Assembly: GCF_000313135.1 (NCBI RefSeq)
Contig: NW_004457598.1
Span: 323,655 to 367,749, forward strand
Source of the DNA: Acanthamoeba castellanii str. Neff
Lineage: Eukaryota; Discosea; Longamoebia; Acanthamoebidae
DNA: 44,095 bases
Direction: 5' to 3'
The notes below the pieces were generated by a model. The model was given only the letters and a program-made list of their open reading frames with translations. It did no database searches and was not told the DNA's origin. The position numbers and the translations under genes are program-made. Positions 25,319-34,272 of this stretch are shown here, piece after piece (position 1 is the first letter of the stretch; each line of letters opens with the position of its first letter).

Positions 25319-25543
25319 CTATTTGGCGACGGCGCGCGTCAGCGCGGTGGCGCCGATCGTCGCGGTGAGGACGGCGATGTAGGTGGCGACCACGATGGCC
25401 ACGTCCAGCATGCCGAGCCCGACGGCGGCCACGTTTTGCCGCTGGTGGTGTCCCTCGGTGGGCGTGTACACCATCGCCCACACGAGAAACACGAGCGCGC
25501 AAACCAGCAGACCCAGGAGTTCCGTGCTGCACGCCGCCAGCAT
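25319..25543 (-). CDS. Small membrane protein, two predicted spans
   Basis: 74 residues from ATG 25543. Two hydrophobic segments are visible: LLGLLVCALVFLVWAMVY near the N-terminus and a second from about residue 37 (VAAVGLGMLDVAIVVATYIA). No family recognised. It sits in a cluster of tiny membrane proteins, a pattern seen among structural and accessory genes of large amoebal DNA viruses. The frame is open further upstream, but that part overlaps the opposite-strand ORF at 25592. Confidence 0.5.
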   Translation of the reverse strand: MLAACSTELLGLLVCALVFLVWAMVYTPTEGHHQRQNVAAVGLGMLDVAIVVATYIAVLTATIGATALTRAVAK

Positions 25544-25591
25544 CTTTTGTCGATCCCTACCCGAAAACAGCGTCCACCGCAGTAACGCGTC

Positions 25592-25705
25592 ATGGAGAAG
25601 GAAACCGATCTGCGCCTCATGAAGACCGCGGTGCTCCCGATGCTGCTCTTCTGCCTGGTCATCGCGATCGCAACCACTATCGCCGCCTGGGCGCTGCTGC
25701 TCTGA
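25592..25705 (+). CDS. 37-residue single-span membrane protein
   Basis: ATG 25592 to TGA 25705. A charged N-terminus (MEKETDLRLMK) precedes one hydrophobic stretch reaching the C-terminus. The next ATG follows only six bases after the stop, a compact virus-like layout. Function unknown. Confidence 0.45.
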   Translation: MEKETDLRLMKTAVLPMLLFCLVIAIATTIAAWALLL

Positions 25706-25710
25706 CAGAC

Positions 25711-25973
25711 ATGGATCCCGACCACCCGCTCTACGCGTCACTGCAACCCGACCTGTCGCCGCCGCCGTCGAACGCTCAGATCATGCACATCGTCAACCAC
25801 CAGGCACAATGTCCGGCAGCAACGACAAGACCAACGGTGAGGGCAAGAGCAGGGGCAAGGAGCTCACCTGGGCCGCGATCATTGCCATCGTGCTCCTGGC
25901 GCTGCTCGGCGGCGGCTACCTCTACATCAAGTCGAAGCACCCCGAGATGCTCGGCGGTGGCGCCCGCGCCTAA
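25711..25973 (+). CDS. Small tail-anchored membrane protein, possibly frameshifted
   Basis: The ORF from ATG 25809 to TAA 25973 encodes 54 residues: a polar N-terminus (MSGSNDKTNGEGKSRG), one strong membrane span (WAAIIAIVLLALLGGGYLYI) and a short tail. Upstream, the frame from ATG 25711 gives about 33 natural-looking residues (MDPDHPLYASL...) and then becomes Arg/Ala-rich, a shadow of the membrane frame. Either two overlapping genes are present or one longer gene carries a frameshift near 25,805. AATAAACG follows the stop at 25976. Confidence 0.5.
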
Positions 25974-26016
25974 GCAATAAACGCTCTCCGTTTTTCTCGA
26001 ATCAGTGCACAGAAGG

Positions 26017-26200
26017 ATGTCGCATCGCGTCGTTCTTGTGGTCATCACGATCCTGCTGCGCTGCGGCGTATTTGCGCTGTGCGTGTGGCTCATCTTTCAC
26101 GCCTTCCGTGGCATTGCACATGCGCCCGATCCGGCACCGCTCGAGGGCATGACCAGATCACGGGCAAGCGGAATCGGACGGGCGCACAACTTGAGTTAAC
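26017..26200 (+). CDS. 60-residue membrane-anchored ORF, possible N-terminus of the next gene
   Basis: ATG 26017 to TAA 26200. One hydrophobic span (VVLVVITILLRCGVFALCVW, then LIF) precedes a short polar tail. Directly after the stop lie two strong hairpins, and then a frame with papain-fold motifs. It may be an independent gene or the anchor of the following enzyme separated by a small rearrangement. Confidence 0.45.
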
Positions 26201-26234
26201 CCTTGAGTTGTGCGCCGTACTTGCGAGTACGGCG
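26181..26234. terminator. Two adjacent perfect hairpins
   Basis: Hairpin 1 has 11-bp arms GGCGCACAACT (26181-26191) and AGTTGTGCGCC (26206-26216). Hairpin 2 has 9-bp arms CGCCGTACT (26213-26221) and AGTACGGCG (26226-26234) around TGCG. They overlap by four bases and flank the TAA at 26198-26200. Palindromic 3' mRNA signals are known from mimiviruses and pandoraviruses; that role here is inferred. Confidence 0.55.
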
Positions 26235-26608
26235 ATCAGTACATGGGCGAGATCTACGTGCGCCAGATGCGCGGCAGGCGTCCATCGGACGCCGAACTCG
26301 GCGCGATCATGGACGAGCTGTCGGTGTGCGAGTTTGCCGGTAGCCTCAAGCCCATGATCCGCAGTGTCGGCGGGCGCAATCCGCTGATCCCTCTCCTCCC
26401 GCCGGCGAGGGACAGGGAGACGGGCCACCGCCAATACTTTTGCAGCGAACTCGCCGCACATGTGTTCAAACGGTTGGGCGTGATGCGTCCCGATCTCGAC
26501 GAGCGCACCTATCATCCGAGCAGTTTTCTCGCGGATGAAGACATGGAGATCGCCGACGGTCACGAAGGGTTCTGGCATTTTGTGAGGCCACTTTATGTTT
26601 CTCAATGA
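26210..26608 (+). pseudogene. Permuted papain-fold (NlpC/P60-like, YiiX/G6R type) C-terminal part
   Basis: An open frame of about 130 codons carries the signature of the permuted papain-like amidase/protease superfamily: YVRQM, then QYFCSELAAHVFKRLG (catalytic Cys) and YHPSSFL downstream. The N-terminal half, which normally contributes the GD and His motifs, is not found in any frame upstream, where the two hairpins lie, so the gene looks truncated. The family identification rests on motif recognition only. Its stop overlaps the end of a minus-strand gene fragment. Confidence 0.5.
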
Positions 26609-26790
26609 AGCGGAATCGGGGAAACATCGATGAGCAAACCGTAGATGCTGACCTTGCCGGTGTATGGCCGTCGCTCTCGCCCTCATACTCCCAATCGACT
26701 TCGCAGTTCTTCCAGATCCATTTGTCAAAGATCTCCTCGCTGTCGAACGCGAGGTTGCACTTGTCGCGTTTTGGTGGCTACACTCCAGGT
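26602..26790 (-). pseudogene. Gene fragment of unknown family
   Basis: The minus strand reads a natural-looking segment (CNLAFDSEEIFDKW, then CEVDWEYEGESDG) that needs one frameshift to continue to GKVSIYGLLID and a TGA at 26604-26602, overlapping the opposite gene's stop. CpG-rich. No homology recognised. It marks the right edge of the first CpG-rich viral block. Confidence 0.35.
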
Positions 26791-27304
26791 CACTTGCCAC
26801 TGCCAGCAACCCTCTGTGTGTGACTTTTTTTTGAACTTTTTTCTTGAAAATAAATAATTGTTTGTTGGTATCTCTCTCCCAAGATGTAGTCGCCACGACG
26901 AGCTTTTGTGTTGCACAACATGGGAAAAGGAAATCGGCAAAACTCGTGCAAATTCCCATTACTGTAGCAAAACTGCGTTCCGGATAACCACTAAATTATT
27001 GATATTTACTGGTGGCCGACACCGATCGCATCAATCTTCGCCACACAACCGACACATCGGACAGCCGGTATGCAAGCATACAACGCAGGAGTGCCGCAAG
27101 TGCAGGTACAGCCTCCCTTCGCCCAACAAACTACACCTCACACCGGTTTTTTCTAGATGGCAAGAAGCCTTTCGTATTACCCCCAAGTTTTCATTTCTTT
27201 AACTTATGTGTTTGATTTTCTTTGATCAACATTACCAGCTTCTTCGTGAAGTGGCCTACGCCTGTTTGATCCTTCATCTGCCTCTCTTCTCTTATGCACT
27301 CCAG
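26791..27304. other. Junction between viral block and intron-containing gene
   Basis: Composition changes here to AT-rich DNA with T runs (26,825-26,860) and moderate CpG. The first exon or exons of the eEF1A-like gene should lie within it. ATG 27070 opens a 12-codon frame ending at a GTACAG donor (27106) that joins in phase to the exon at 27305. This is possible but unproven. Confidence 0.35.
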
Positions 27305-30300
27305 GTGGTGCTGGTTGGTCCTCCGGGCCATGGGAAGGCGGCGTTGTATGGGCTGCTCCTGGTCAACCTTGGTGTGGTTGCGCGCCACACCATCGAGAGG
27401 ATTGTGCAAACTTACGGCGTGCGTTCTGCCTCAACATGCAGCTAATCACCTCAAGATCGAGCGTGCTTATCACACGACCATGACCATCCTTCATCATTGT
27501 TGTCACACCGTGAACTCATTGATGAGGCGTGGCGTGTGGTGCAGGCCAGGTATGATGCTGCCCAAAGTTATGATGATGGACACACGCTTATGACAATGTA
27601 CGCATCCCTGCCGATTGCAAAGTGAAGTGCAAACTGTGGGAAAGGCAGTGGTGCTCCTTCACAGTTCATATATATGATCATCTCATGTGCACGGATAGCG
27701 GCAAGAAGGTGGAGATCGCCAGGACTGCGTTAACACTCGTGAACACACCCTCTCAGCCGTTCCTCTATCGGGAGCGGATCAAGGCAGTGGCAAATGTATG
27801 CCCCTCACACACTGGTCCGCTGTTGCATTCTTCCCGCTGTCTTTGCATTTCACATCACGCATCTCTCCAATGCAAGGCCGACGTGGCTGTTCTGGTCGTC
27901 TCAGCAGAGAGCCAAGAGTTTGCCATCTGCATGGCTGATTGCAGCTCCACGTCTCTGTTCGAAACAGCTCTGCTCATCAAGTTTGATCCTCCTCCATCTC
28001 CTCTCTCCTCCTTCCGCTGCAGCATCTGTTGAGAGCTGACATCAGGCGCGATTCACTTGCTCTCTTCAAGGGCGGTCGGGATCAAGCATGTGATCGTGGC
28101 CATGACCAAAGCAGATGCCGTGAAAACTGAGGCAGAGACAGAGGAGGCCGTGCAGGAGCTGATCATGGGTCGAACACGACAGGTTGAGGAGATGCTCCTT
28201 TTACTGCGCTTCAAAAGGCACGTCAGGGCATGCAACAAGAAGATGCGTGATGACCGCTCACAGTCGCTCCTCAACACCTTCATGATATTGGTTCCTGATG
28301 ACCAGTGGTCTTGTCATGCAATTGCAGGGAGAACATCCAAACGACCATCACGAGTGCGCGGGAGAACAAGGGACTGACTGATGGCTTCTTGCCTGATTGT
28401 CCTTGTGTGGCTGATGCTCTGTGCAACATCCAGTGCGTCTCTTGCCGTGATCTCGGTTTGCATTCTCCCTCGCGATGAAGAGGAGTCTCATGACCACACT
28501 TAATGTCCTCGTACGGACACATTGGCTTGTATCGGTGTCCAGAATGGAGAAGCTTCCTCTTCAGAAGAGTGCACGACTGCAGCAAAAGATGGAGGAGCAA
28601 AGCCAGCAACGAGCACCTTTCCGTCATGCCGTCATCGAGACCCACTGGGGTACTGAGTGGTGATGATAATGTGGTCAACGATGCAGATCCTCACTCATTT
28701 GGGACTGCTTGGTTCTGGTGATGATAGGCAACGGTCTGGGTCCTGTGGGCCTATGCGGCCGGGTCGTTTCGGGAAAGTTCAACCATGAGTACGCACACAT
28801 GAGCAGCTGGCCCTTCACCAGCATCAAGGAATGCTGAAGAAGCCCTTAGGCCCAATAACTGACCAAAGATGCACCAATCATCTAAACCACTCAAACAGCG
28901 ACCAGCTGGTCTATTACCCAGCAATGCGCTACAGGCCCAATGAAGCAAGAGTAGGAAGAGCAGAGCATTGTTGCTTGGTGCTTTTGCCCCCTCATACCAC
29001 AACCATCACGCTCTCTGCTCACCATTGAATATGGCGCCATACAGGTTCCGACTGCGGAGGTGGGTGTATGGTTGCGGGTCAGCTCACACAACATCCGCCA
29101 GAGCTACATCCGGGAGGGTAACATTATCACGCACTCTTTACATGCATGCAGTTGCCCCTCCTGAGTGTCACCTTTCTTGTCTTGCATGCAGGGTCTGTTG
29201 GAATGACTGCCGAAGAGGACGGCCAGACGATGCTGCAGCTGACAGTGTTGGAGTTCACAGCGCGGCTGCATGCAGTCAGCCCCGTCAGTGCCAAGGTTTG
29301 GGTTGTTGAGTGTTGGATGCCGTGTAGTTGTGATTAATGCATGGGCAGTAACTGATCATCTTTATTTCCACGTATCACATAGGGAGAAAAGGTGCTCTCG
29401 GTGGGGCAGACGCTGACATTGCACAGCCATGGCGCTCATGCCGTGTGCCAAGTACTCCTTCCTGCGCCTTTGTCTTTCCTTTCACCAGAGAAGGGAAATG
29501 GCGAGTCAATCAGTGCGTTGATCGGATTGCTGTTGAGGATTGTTCTCATGCGGATCTTCAGATCATGGCGATTGAGGGAATCAAGCGAGGTGGAAAGGCC
29601 CTGGAAGGACCCTTCTTCACTGTGGATAAGGGGGATGGTACGTACTTTGGCCTCTCACTTGCGCTGATGACCCCTCTTGCTTTTCCCTCATCAGCCAACG
29701 GACACCTGCTGCCTCTGCAGTTGCCGAGGTGCGCATCCGGCCGCTCAAGCCGTTTGTCATGGAGCCTTTTGAGAAGTTCCCGCCTCTGGGACGCGTGCTC
29801 CTTTACGAAGCTGGCCTGGTACCTATCCTCTTGACAGTGACATAGCATGTTTTATCACAATGCTTTATCTATCATGCACACGATCATGTTCTCATACTCG
29901 AATGTGTTGGCAGAGAGCGTTCGGGCGTGTGAAGCAGGTGGTGAAGCTGTTTAAGCCAAGCTTCGTCGATCCGACCTTCTTTGGCAGCGAGGCCATATGG
30001 CAGCAGATTGGCGAGGAGCCTCAACTGCTGTTGGGCCGCAACGAAGACAACAACAGCCTCATTCATCTCTTCATCACCCACTTCGTACGCACCTGCCACT
30101 TCCTAGTTCGGATTGCTGAACTTCATCATCATCATTAATGAGTGTGCAACCTTTCCCGATCTCAGCACCAAGAGGAAGAGAGGCTGCTGGAGAACATCAC
30201 CAACGTGCTGCGCATGGTGGATCGGAGCTTTGGTCATGCGGCCGTGTTCATGCTCATGCGCGTGCGCAACAACGAGGGCCACATGGCCCTCCACCTTGCC

Positions 30301-30907
30301 CTTCGCGCTGGTACGCATATGCAGTGCGTTGTTTTGCTACGCGGCACATACAAACACCACAAACATTCACCCGTGCACACCTGCCTCTATCACCAGGCCT
30401 GTGCAAGGTGGCTGCAGCGCTCCTGTCGTGGGGATCACCGTTGATGCCGAGCCCGGCCGAGCAAGAGCAGCTGCGCAGGCTTTGGAAGAAACCCGTCGAC
30501 ACTCCCATCCGCTGCTTCATTGGCGGTAGAGCCTTATCATCCTTCTTGTCCTGTCTGCGTACACCTTTTTCTCTCCTAATCAAGATTATGATGATTGCAG
30601 GCAAGTGCGAGAAAAGCTCGCTGAGTCTTGCTCTTCTGTGCTTGCTGGTGCTCTCGCGCGATCGGTACGCCTTCTGTCATTTGATGTTGTTCAACCCATC
30701 TGACGCAAAAAGCGTGACAACTGATGCCCTTGGCGTCCTCATTGTTGTTGTTGTTGTTGCGGCAGTGAGGAGTTCACCAACCTTGATGAAATGCTGCCGC
30801 CAAGGGAGATGCCGCAGCTCTTCTTGATTGCCCTCCAGTCGTTCGCCCGCGCCCAGCCGTCGGTCGATGCCCTCTCCGCCCAGCTTGCCACCTCAACTCG
30901 TCTGTGA
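27305..30907 (+). CDS. eEF1A-like degenerate GTPase fused to ankyrin-like repeats
   Basis: The intron-containing gene follows eEF1A/HBS1 from end to end. G1 region VVLVGPPGHGKAAL (exon 27305-27418), TLVNTPS at the G3 position (exon 27699-27795), ADVAVLVVSA..QEF, VGIKHVIVAMTKAD at G4 (about 28,068), a domain 2 segment GLGPVGLCGRVVSGKF (about 28,730), domain 3 KPFVMEPFEKFPPLGR (about 29,735), then AFGRVKQVVKL. Downstream exons add ankyrin-like helices (NSLIHLF, NNEGHMALHLALRAG, CKVAAALLSWG) and end at TGA 30907. GTP-binding residues are degenerate: no Ser/Thr after GK, Asn for Asp in G3, TKAD for NKxD. A role in canonical elongation is unlikely. The 5' end and some splice sites near 27,960-28,070 were not resolved, so decay is possible. 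Confidence 0.65.
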
Positions 30908-30998
30908 AGGTTTCAGTTCCTCTTCGAAGGGACACAGTTTATTGTGCCCTGTTACGGAGGCATTCAATCAGAAAAAAAGATTTTCCAAGCTGAGATCG
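30908..30998. other. Short spacer between eEF1A-like gene and second viral block
   Basis: About 90 bases separate the TGA of the eEF1A-like gene from the end of the convergent minus-strand gene. An A run (30,972-30,980) precedes the CpG-rich block. Nothing else recognised. Confidence 0.3.
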
Positions 30999-31556
30999 TC
31001 ACCTACGACTTTGCGAGTGGGGCTGCAGTGCTCGACTCCTACATTCATTGGCGATTTGCACCGCGTCGCGGTTATTGGCCCAGCGATTCTTGTACTCGGC
31101 ATAACGACGAGCAAGCCAGATGATGGTGGTGCTATCGTGCCAACGCCACAAGACGTCCGGTTCGCAGGGGTGGCTGTTGAGATGGACGTCGGTGGCGCTC
31201 GGGAACGTGCGCGCGTGACACCAGTAGTACACAAAGTTCTTGTTGCACTGTTCTAGGCGGATGGTGTGTGTGCTTTCGAGAACACGGGACCATCGCGGAA
31301 CGGATGGATGTTGCCCAGGCCGCGTAAGATTACCACAGCGTGACCCAATTTTTGCCCACGCAGCGCACACCACGCATCGTTTGTTGTTATCTCAATGGTG
31401 TCCTCCATGTGAGAGCCCTTGTCCATCCGAATTGTGTACAAGCGATAGCATCTCAAGCACAGGAAGACGCCGTCGTTTACACGGCGTTCCCATCCATCGG
31501 TCATCGTGCCAGACTTGCAGGTTTTGCGCCAGCAGCCTGTCTGCGTCTAGTTTCAT
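30999..31556 (-). pseudogene. Viral-type hypothetical protein broken by two slippage insertions
   Basis: Starting at ATG 31556, the frame reads MKLDADRLLAQNLQVWHDD. It then needs removal of a duplicated ATGG unit near 31,498 to continue into GVFLCLRCYRLYTI (a CxxC pair). Near 31,272 an extra CA in a short CA run must be skipped to continue to FVYYWCHARTF..WLARRYAEYKNRW. About 185 residues would result. Family unknown. No in-frame TGA and high CpG, unlike the CpG-poor blocks. Confidence 0.45.
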
Positions 31557-31604
31557 CTTAGTCGGGCATGTTGTTTGCGTGAAATGGACACTTCGAGTGG
31601 TTGT

Positions 31605-31769
31605 TTATAGCTTGTGGTAGTCCATGTAGGCCAACCCAATAGGAAAACAAACAATGCACAAGATGATCGTGGTTCGCGTGCGCTTCTTGTCCAGCAAGTC
31701 CACGAGCGAAAACGGCAGCTCCGTTGGGGTGGTTTTTGTCACGCCGTCGTCATCGTTGGAGCATGTCAT
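31605..31769 (-). CDS. 54-residue single-span membrane protein
   Basis: ATG 31769 to TAA 31605. Polar N-terminus (MTCSNDDGVTK), basic KKRTRT, then one membrane span (TIILCIVCFPIGLAYM) close to the C-terminus. It starts nine bases after the stop of the upstream gene on the same strand. Intact. Function unknown. Confidence 0.5.
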   Translation of the reverse strand: MTCSNDDDGVTKTTPTELPFSLVDLLDKKRTRTTIILCIVCFPIGLAYMDYHKL

Positions 31770-31778
31770 CGCCGGATT

Positions 31779-32270
31779 TCAGAAAAGGCTCGTTGTCGTC
31801 ACCGCCGCCACCACGCCCGCGGCCAACAGGATCGCCGTTATTCCCAACACAACAATGAGCGCGATGCGATACTTCCGGTCACGATTCCGCTCAGCGTCGG
31901 GCCTCTTCTGTGTTTTCTTGGCGCTCGCCCACGCCTCGTCCTTGGCGCCGCCGAGCGCGAATCCGCCGATGCGCTCGCCCAACTGGTCAAAGATGACGAG
32001 GAACTTGCGCCGCTGCACGAAGGCCGCGCGCACGGCGTTGTGATCCTGCTTGGCGTAGATGCCGGCGAGCGGAAGCGAGATGTCGAGCTGCCGGATGGCG
32101 CCGCCCTGTCCGACGACAAAGGTGGCGAACTCGGGCCGATCGACGCCCGGCTTGTGATGGAGGGGTTGGTCGGCGAAGGTGAGCGTGGTGTCGGGCACCG
32201 CGCCGCCCTTGGAGAGCGAATCGAACAGCGCCAGTGCTGAATCGCGCACGTCTCTGGACATCTTTTCCAT
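31779..32270 (-). CDS. Tail-anchored protein, paralogue 1
   Basis: 163 residues from ATG 32270, intact. A mixed alpha/beta-looking region (FATFVVGQGG, LDISLPLAGIY, NAVRAAFVQRRKFLVIF) is followed by a Lys/Arg stretch and a C-terminal membrane span (YRIALIVVLGITAILLAAGV). The next gene on this strand has the same layout and a similar AVRxAF motif, so the pair looks like a tandem duplication. No family recognised. CpG-rich, no nonsense codons. Confidence 0.6.
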   Translation of the reverse strand: MEKMSRDVRDSALALFDSLSKGGAVPDTTLTFADQPLHHKPGVDRPEFATFVVGQGGAIRQLDISLPLAGIYAKQDHNAVRAAFVQRRKFLVIFDQLGERIGGFALGGAKDEAWASAKKTQKRPDAERNRDRKYRIALIVVLGITAILLAAGVVAAVTTTSLF

Positions 32271-32321
32271 TTCTTGCACGCACGGTGGGACAAATGAGGA
32301 CGCCTCGCAGGGACGCGTTTA

Positions 32322-32870
32322 TTACTTTCGCATGCTCAGCCACGCGCCGACGACCAGGGCGAGCACCACCGCTGCGCCAATGGACGTCAGCTTCCAGTTG
32401 GTCTTGATCCACCCGATGATGCCGGACGACGACGATTCCTCGTCGGCGTCGCCCGTCGCTGTTTTGGCGATCTGTTGCTGTGGATCGACGGAAAGATCGG
32501 CGCGATCCGGCATCGAGGTCGACGCTGGCCTGCACCTGGCCCTCCGACGAGAAGATCGTGAGGTAGCGCATCCACTTGGCCGAGCGCCTTTGAAGGCCTT
32601 GCGCACGGCGGCCTTGTCGGTGTCCTTCTTGGATCGCTCGTCGGGCGGCGATGCGGGGTGGCCGCGCACGATCGAGCGAGGTTTGGACACGTGGTAGACG
32701 TCGAGGAAGTTGGCGGCCTGTCCCGTGGCCTCGGCCGGCTGCGCGTTGGCCAGCACGAGCACGGTGCCGGGCGGCGCGTTGCTGCGCAGCGCCTCGAAGA
32801 TCCTGAGCGCCCGCGCCGATCGCTTGGCAATGAGGAGACTGCCATTGGAGAGTTCAAATATGCAGTGACC
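32322..32870 (-). pseudogene. Tail-anchored protein, paralogue 2, with compensating frameshifts
   Basis: The open frame covers IFELSNGSLLIAKRS..VLVLANAQPAE..FLDVYHVSKPRS, then AAVRKAFKG. Between about 32,580 and 32,510 the natural-looking sequence (AKWMRYLTIFSSEGQVQASV, aligning with KFLVIF of paralogue 1) lies in another frame, while the open frame there is Arg/Ser-rich. Two compensating indels are inferred. The end is a membrane span (LTSIGAAVVLALVVGAWL) and TAA followed by AATAAACG. The start is not defined, because the frame runs into CpG-poor DNA at about 32,870. Confidence 0.5.
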
Positions 32871-32911
32871 TGGGAAACATGGGAATCATGTGGATCTAAA
32901 GCAATCACAAA

Positions 32912-33160
32912 TTGTGCCTCAAGGTTGTGGTGAGAGGGATTGCTGAGGAAGATGTGCCACTGTGTTGCATGATGTTGGCTGGGTGGGTGCTGGCGGGTAT
33001 GGATGAATTAGTGGAGATGGACTGCTGCCAGCGCAAGAACAAGACCAAGGACGAACAGTGGTGTTGCAACATGTGCAAGAGCGTCTACTGCTACCATTTC
33101 TCCTGCCTCTACAAGATTGTGCACCATGGGATCAGATTGTGCTGTGCAACATGCACTTGA
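32912..33160 (+). CDS. Cys-rich zinc-finger-like ORF
   Basis: The C-terminal part has a PHD/RING-like spacing of ligands: DCC, WCCNMCKSVYCYHFSCL and LCCATC. A plausible start is ATG 32970 or 33000, since the upstream frame lacks a clear start. It lies at the beginning of the long CpG-poor block and may be a fragment of a larger decayed gene. Family assignment is tentative. Confidence 0.35.
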   Translation: MCLKVVVRGIAEEDVPLCCMMLAGWVLAGMDELVEMDCCQRKNKTKDEQWCCNMCKSVYCYHFSCLYKIVHHGIRLCCATCT

Positions 33161-33489
33161 GCTACAACTACCTACCAGTGCTACATAACAGATGGCAATT
33201 GTGAGGACTGGGACAATCATTAAAGGTTGTACAGGTCAGCACATTTTTTATTGATTCTGGGCAAGATCCTCAACAATGGCCATGCATCTCCTCCCAAAGG
33301 ATCCAACAGATCGCCATCCAGGTATTGTCAAGATGTGTTACAATCAGATCTCATAGTGGTCACCATCCTGATCCTGCACCACCAGCTTCTTGCCAATGAG
33401 CATGATGAAGTTGAATCCAATGATCTTGGTGATGGCAAAGAGGGCCACAGTGGTCATGGAGCTGTGGTACTGTGGATCCTTGTGCATGT
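33161..33489. other. CpG-poor stretch, probable decayed coding DNA
   Basis: The minus strand shows a segment with one membrane-like stretch (TTVALFAITKIIGFNFIMLI, from about 33,450) that ends at TGA/TAA codons. The plus strand should hold the N-terminal part of the AAA ATPase that follows. Neither gives a reliable model. Confidence 0.3.
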
Positions 33490-34177
33490 GTGCTATCCAC
33501 CACTCCAGGTAATCAACTCCTGGCCAGCTACCTCAGCATGGATCTCACAGTCACACCATTCAGCAGCACAAACAACATGTTTTTTGTTCACAGAGCATCA
33601 CAAACCTGCCCCAGAATACCATACTGGCCATCAAAGACATCAACTGCAGCATCACCAGGCGCGCCACACCTACGTTTGGCCAGCTCCTCAACGTTTTGGA
33701 CAGCATCAGTGGCAGCAGCAACAGTTGCATCATCATCATCACCACCAATCACATCAGCAAGCTTGATCTGGCACTTACCAACCAGGGCAGATGGACGTCA
33801 CCTTCAAGGTCAGGATGCCCAACAAGGAGCAACTCCATACCGCCTACTGTGCCTACTTTTGCAACTGCCCCAAGATGCGCCCACACATGGATCTCAAGGC
33901 ACACACATTCAACTTTTCTTGCATGCCAGAGGACATCCTCAACAAATCAAAGCAATTTGTGATGCTCATCTGCAAATCCAGATCACAGGCATCATGCACC
34001 ACCATTGAGGGCATGCTGAATCACACACTCAATCACAAGTGCATCATTGAGGTGGTCACCAACTGTCTGTGTGAGGCCAAAGAATTCAAAGCCAAGGCCA
34101 GATCTGACCTGGAATCTACCAGGTCAGATCCCAGCAACGCCATCATAGCACTCAACAATATTCTGGCCAGCAATTAA
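33490..34177 (+). pseudogene. BCS1-type AAA ATPase, broken
   Basis: C-terminal AAA module like the BCS1 family, also found in many giant viruses. Visible in order: a remnant of Walker A (TPGN then LLASYLSMDL, with GK-S/T missing), Walker B region NTILAIKDIN (about 33,620-33,650), FGQLLNVLDSI, sensor 1 IIIITTNH, KLDLAL and GR at the arginine finger. A one-base frameshift at about 33,789 leads into MDVTFKVRM and a frame ending at TAA 34177. The Walker B acidic residues E and D are K and N, and LDP reads LDL. Each change is explained by a single CpG to CpA or TpG transition. Not functional. Confidence 0.7.
34101..34130. repeat. 12-bp perfect inverted repeat
   Basis: Arms GATCTGACCTGG (34101-34112) and CCAGGTCAGATC (34119-34130) flank a six-base loop. 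It lies inside the 3' end of the BCS1-like frame, 45 bases before its stop, so it may be coincidental or part of a 3' signal. Confidence 0.7.
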
Positions 34178-34272
34178 TAATCACATAAACATGAATGTCA
34201 GGTGTGATTTCATTTCACATTGTCTTTTCACACACCCACACCACCAAAACAATGTCAAACAGGGACTAGACC

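Noticed and set aside
31654..32240. Plus-strand ORFs of 129-208 codons
   Set aside because: They are antisense to three good minus-strand membrane-protein genes and have Arg/Ala-rich shadow composition.
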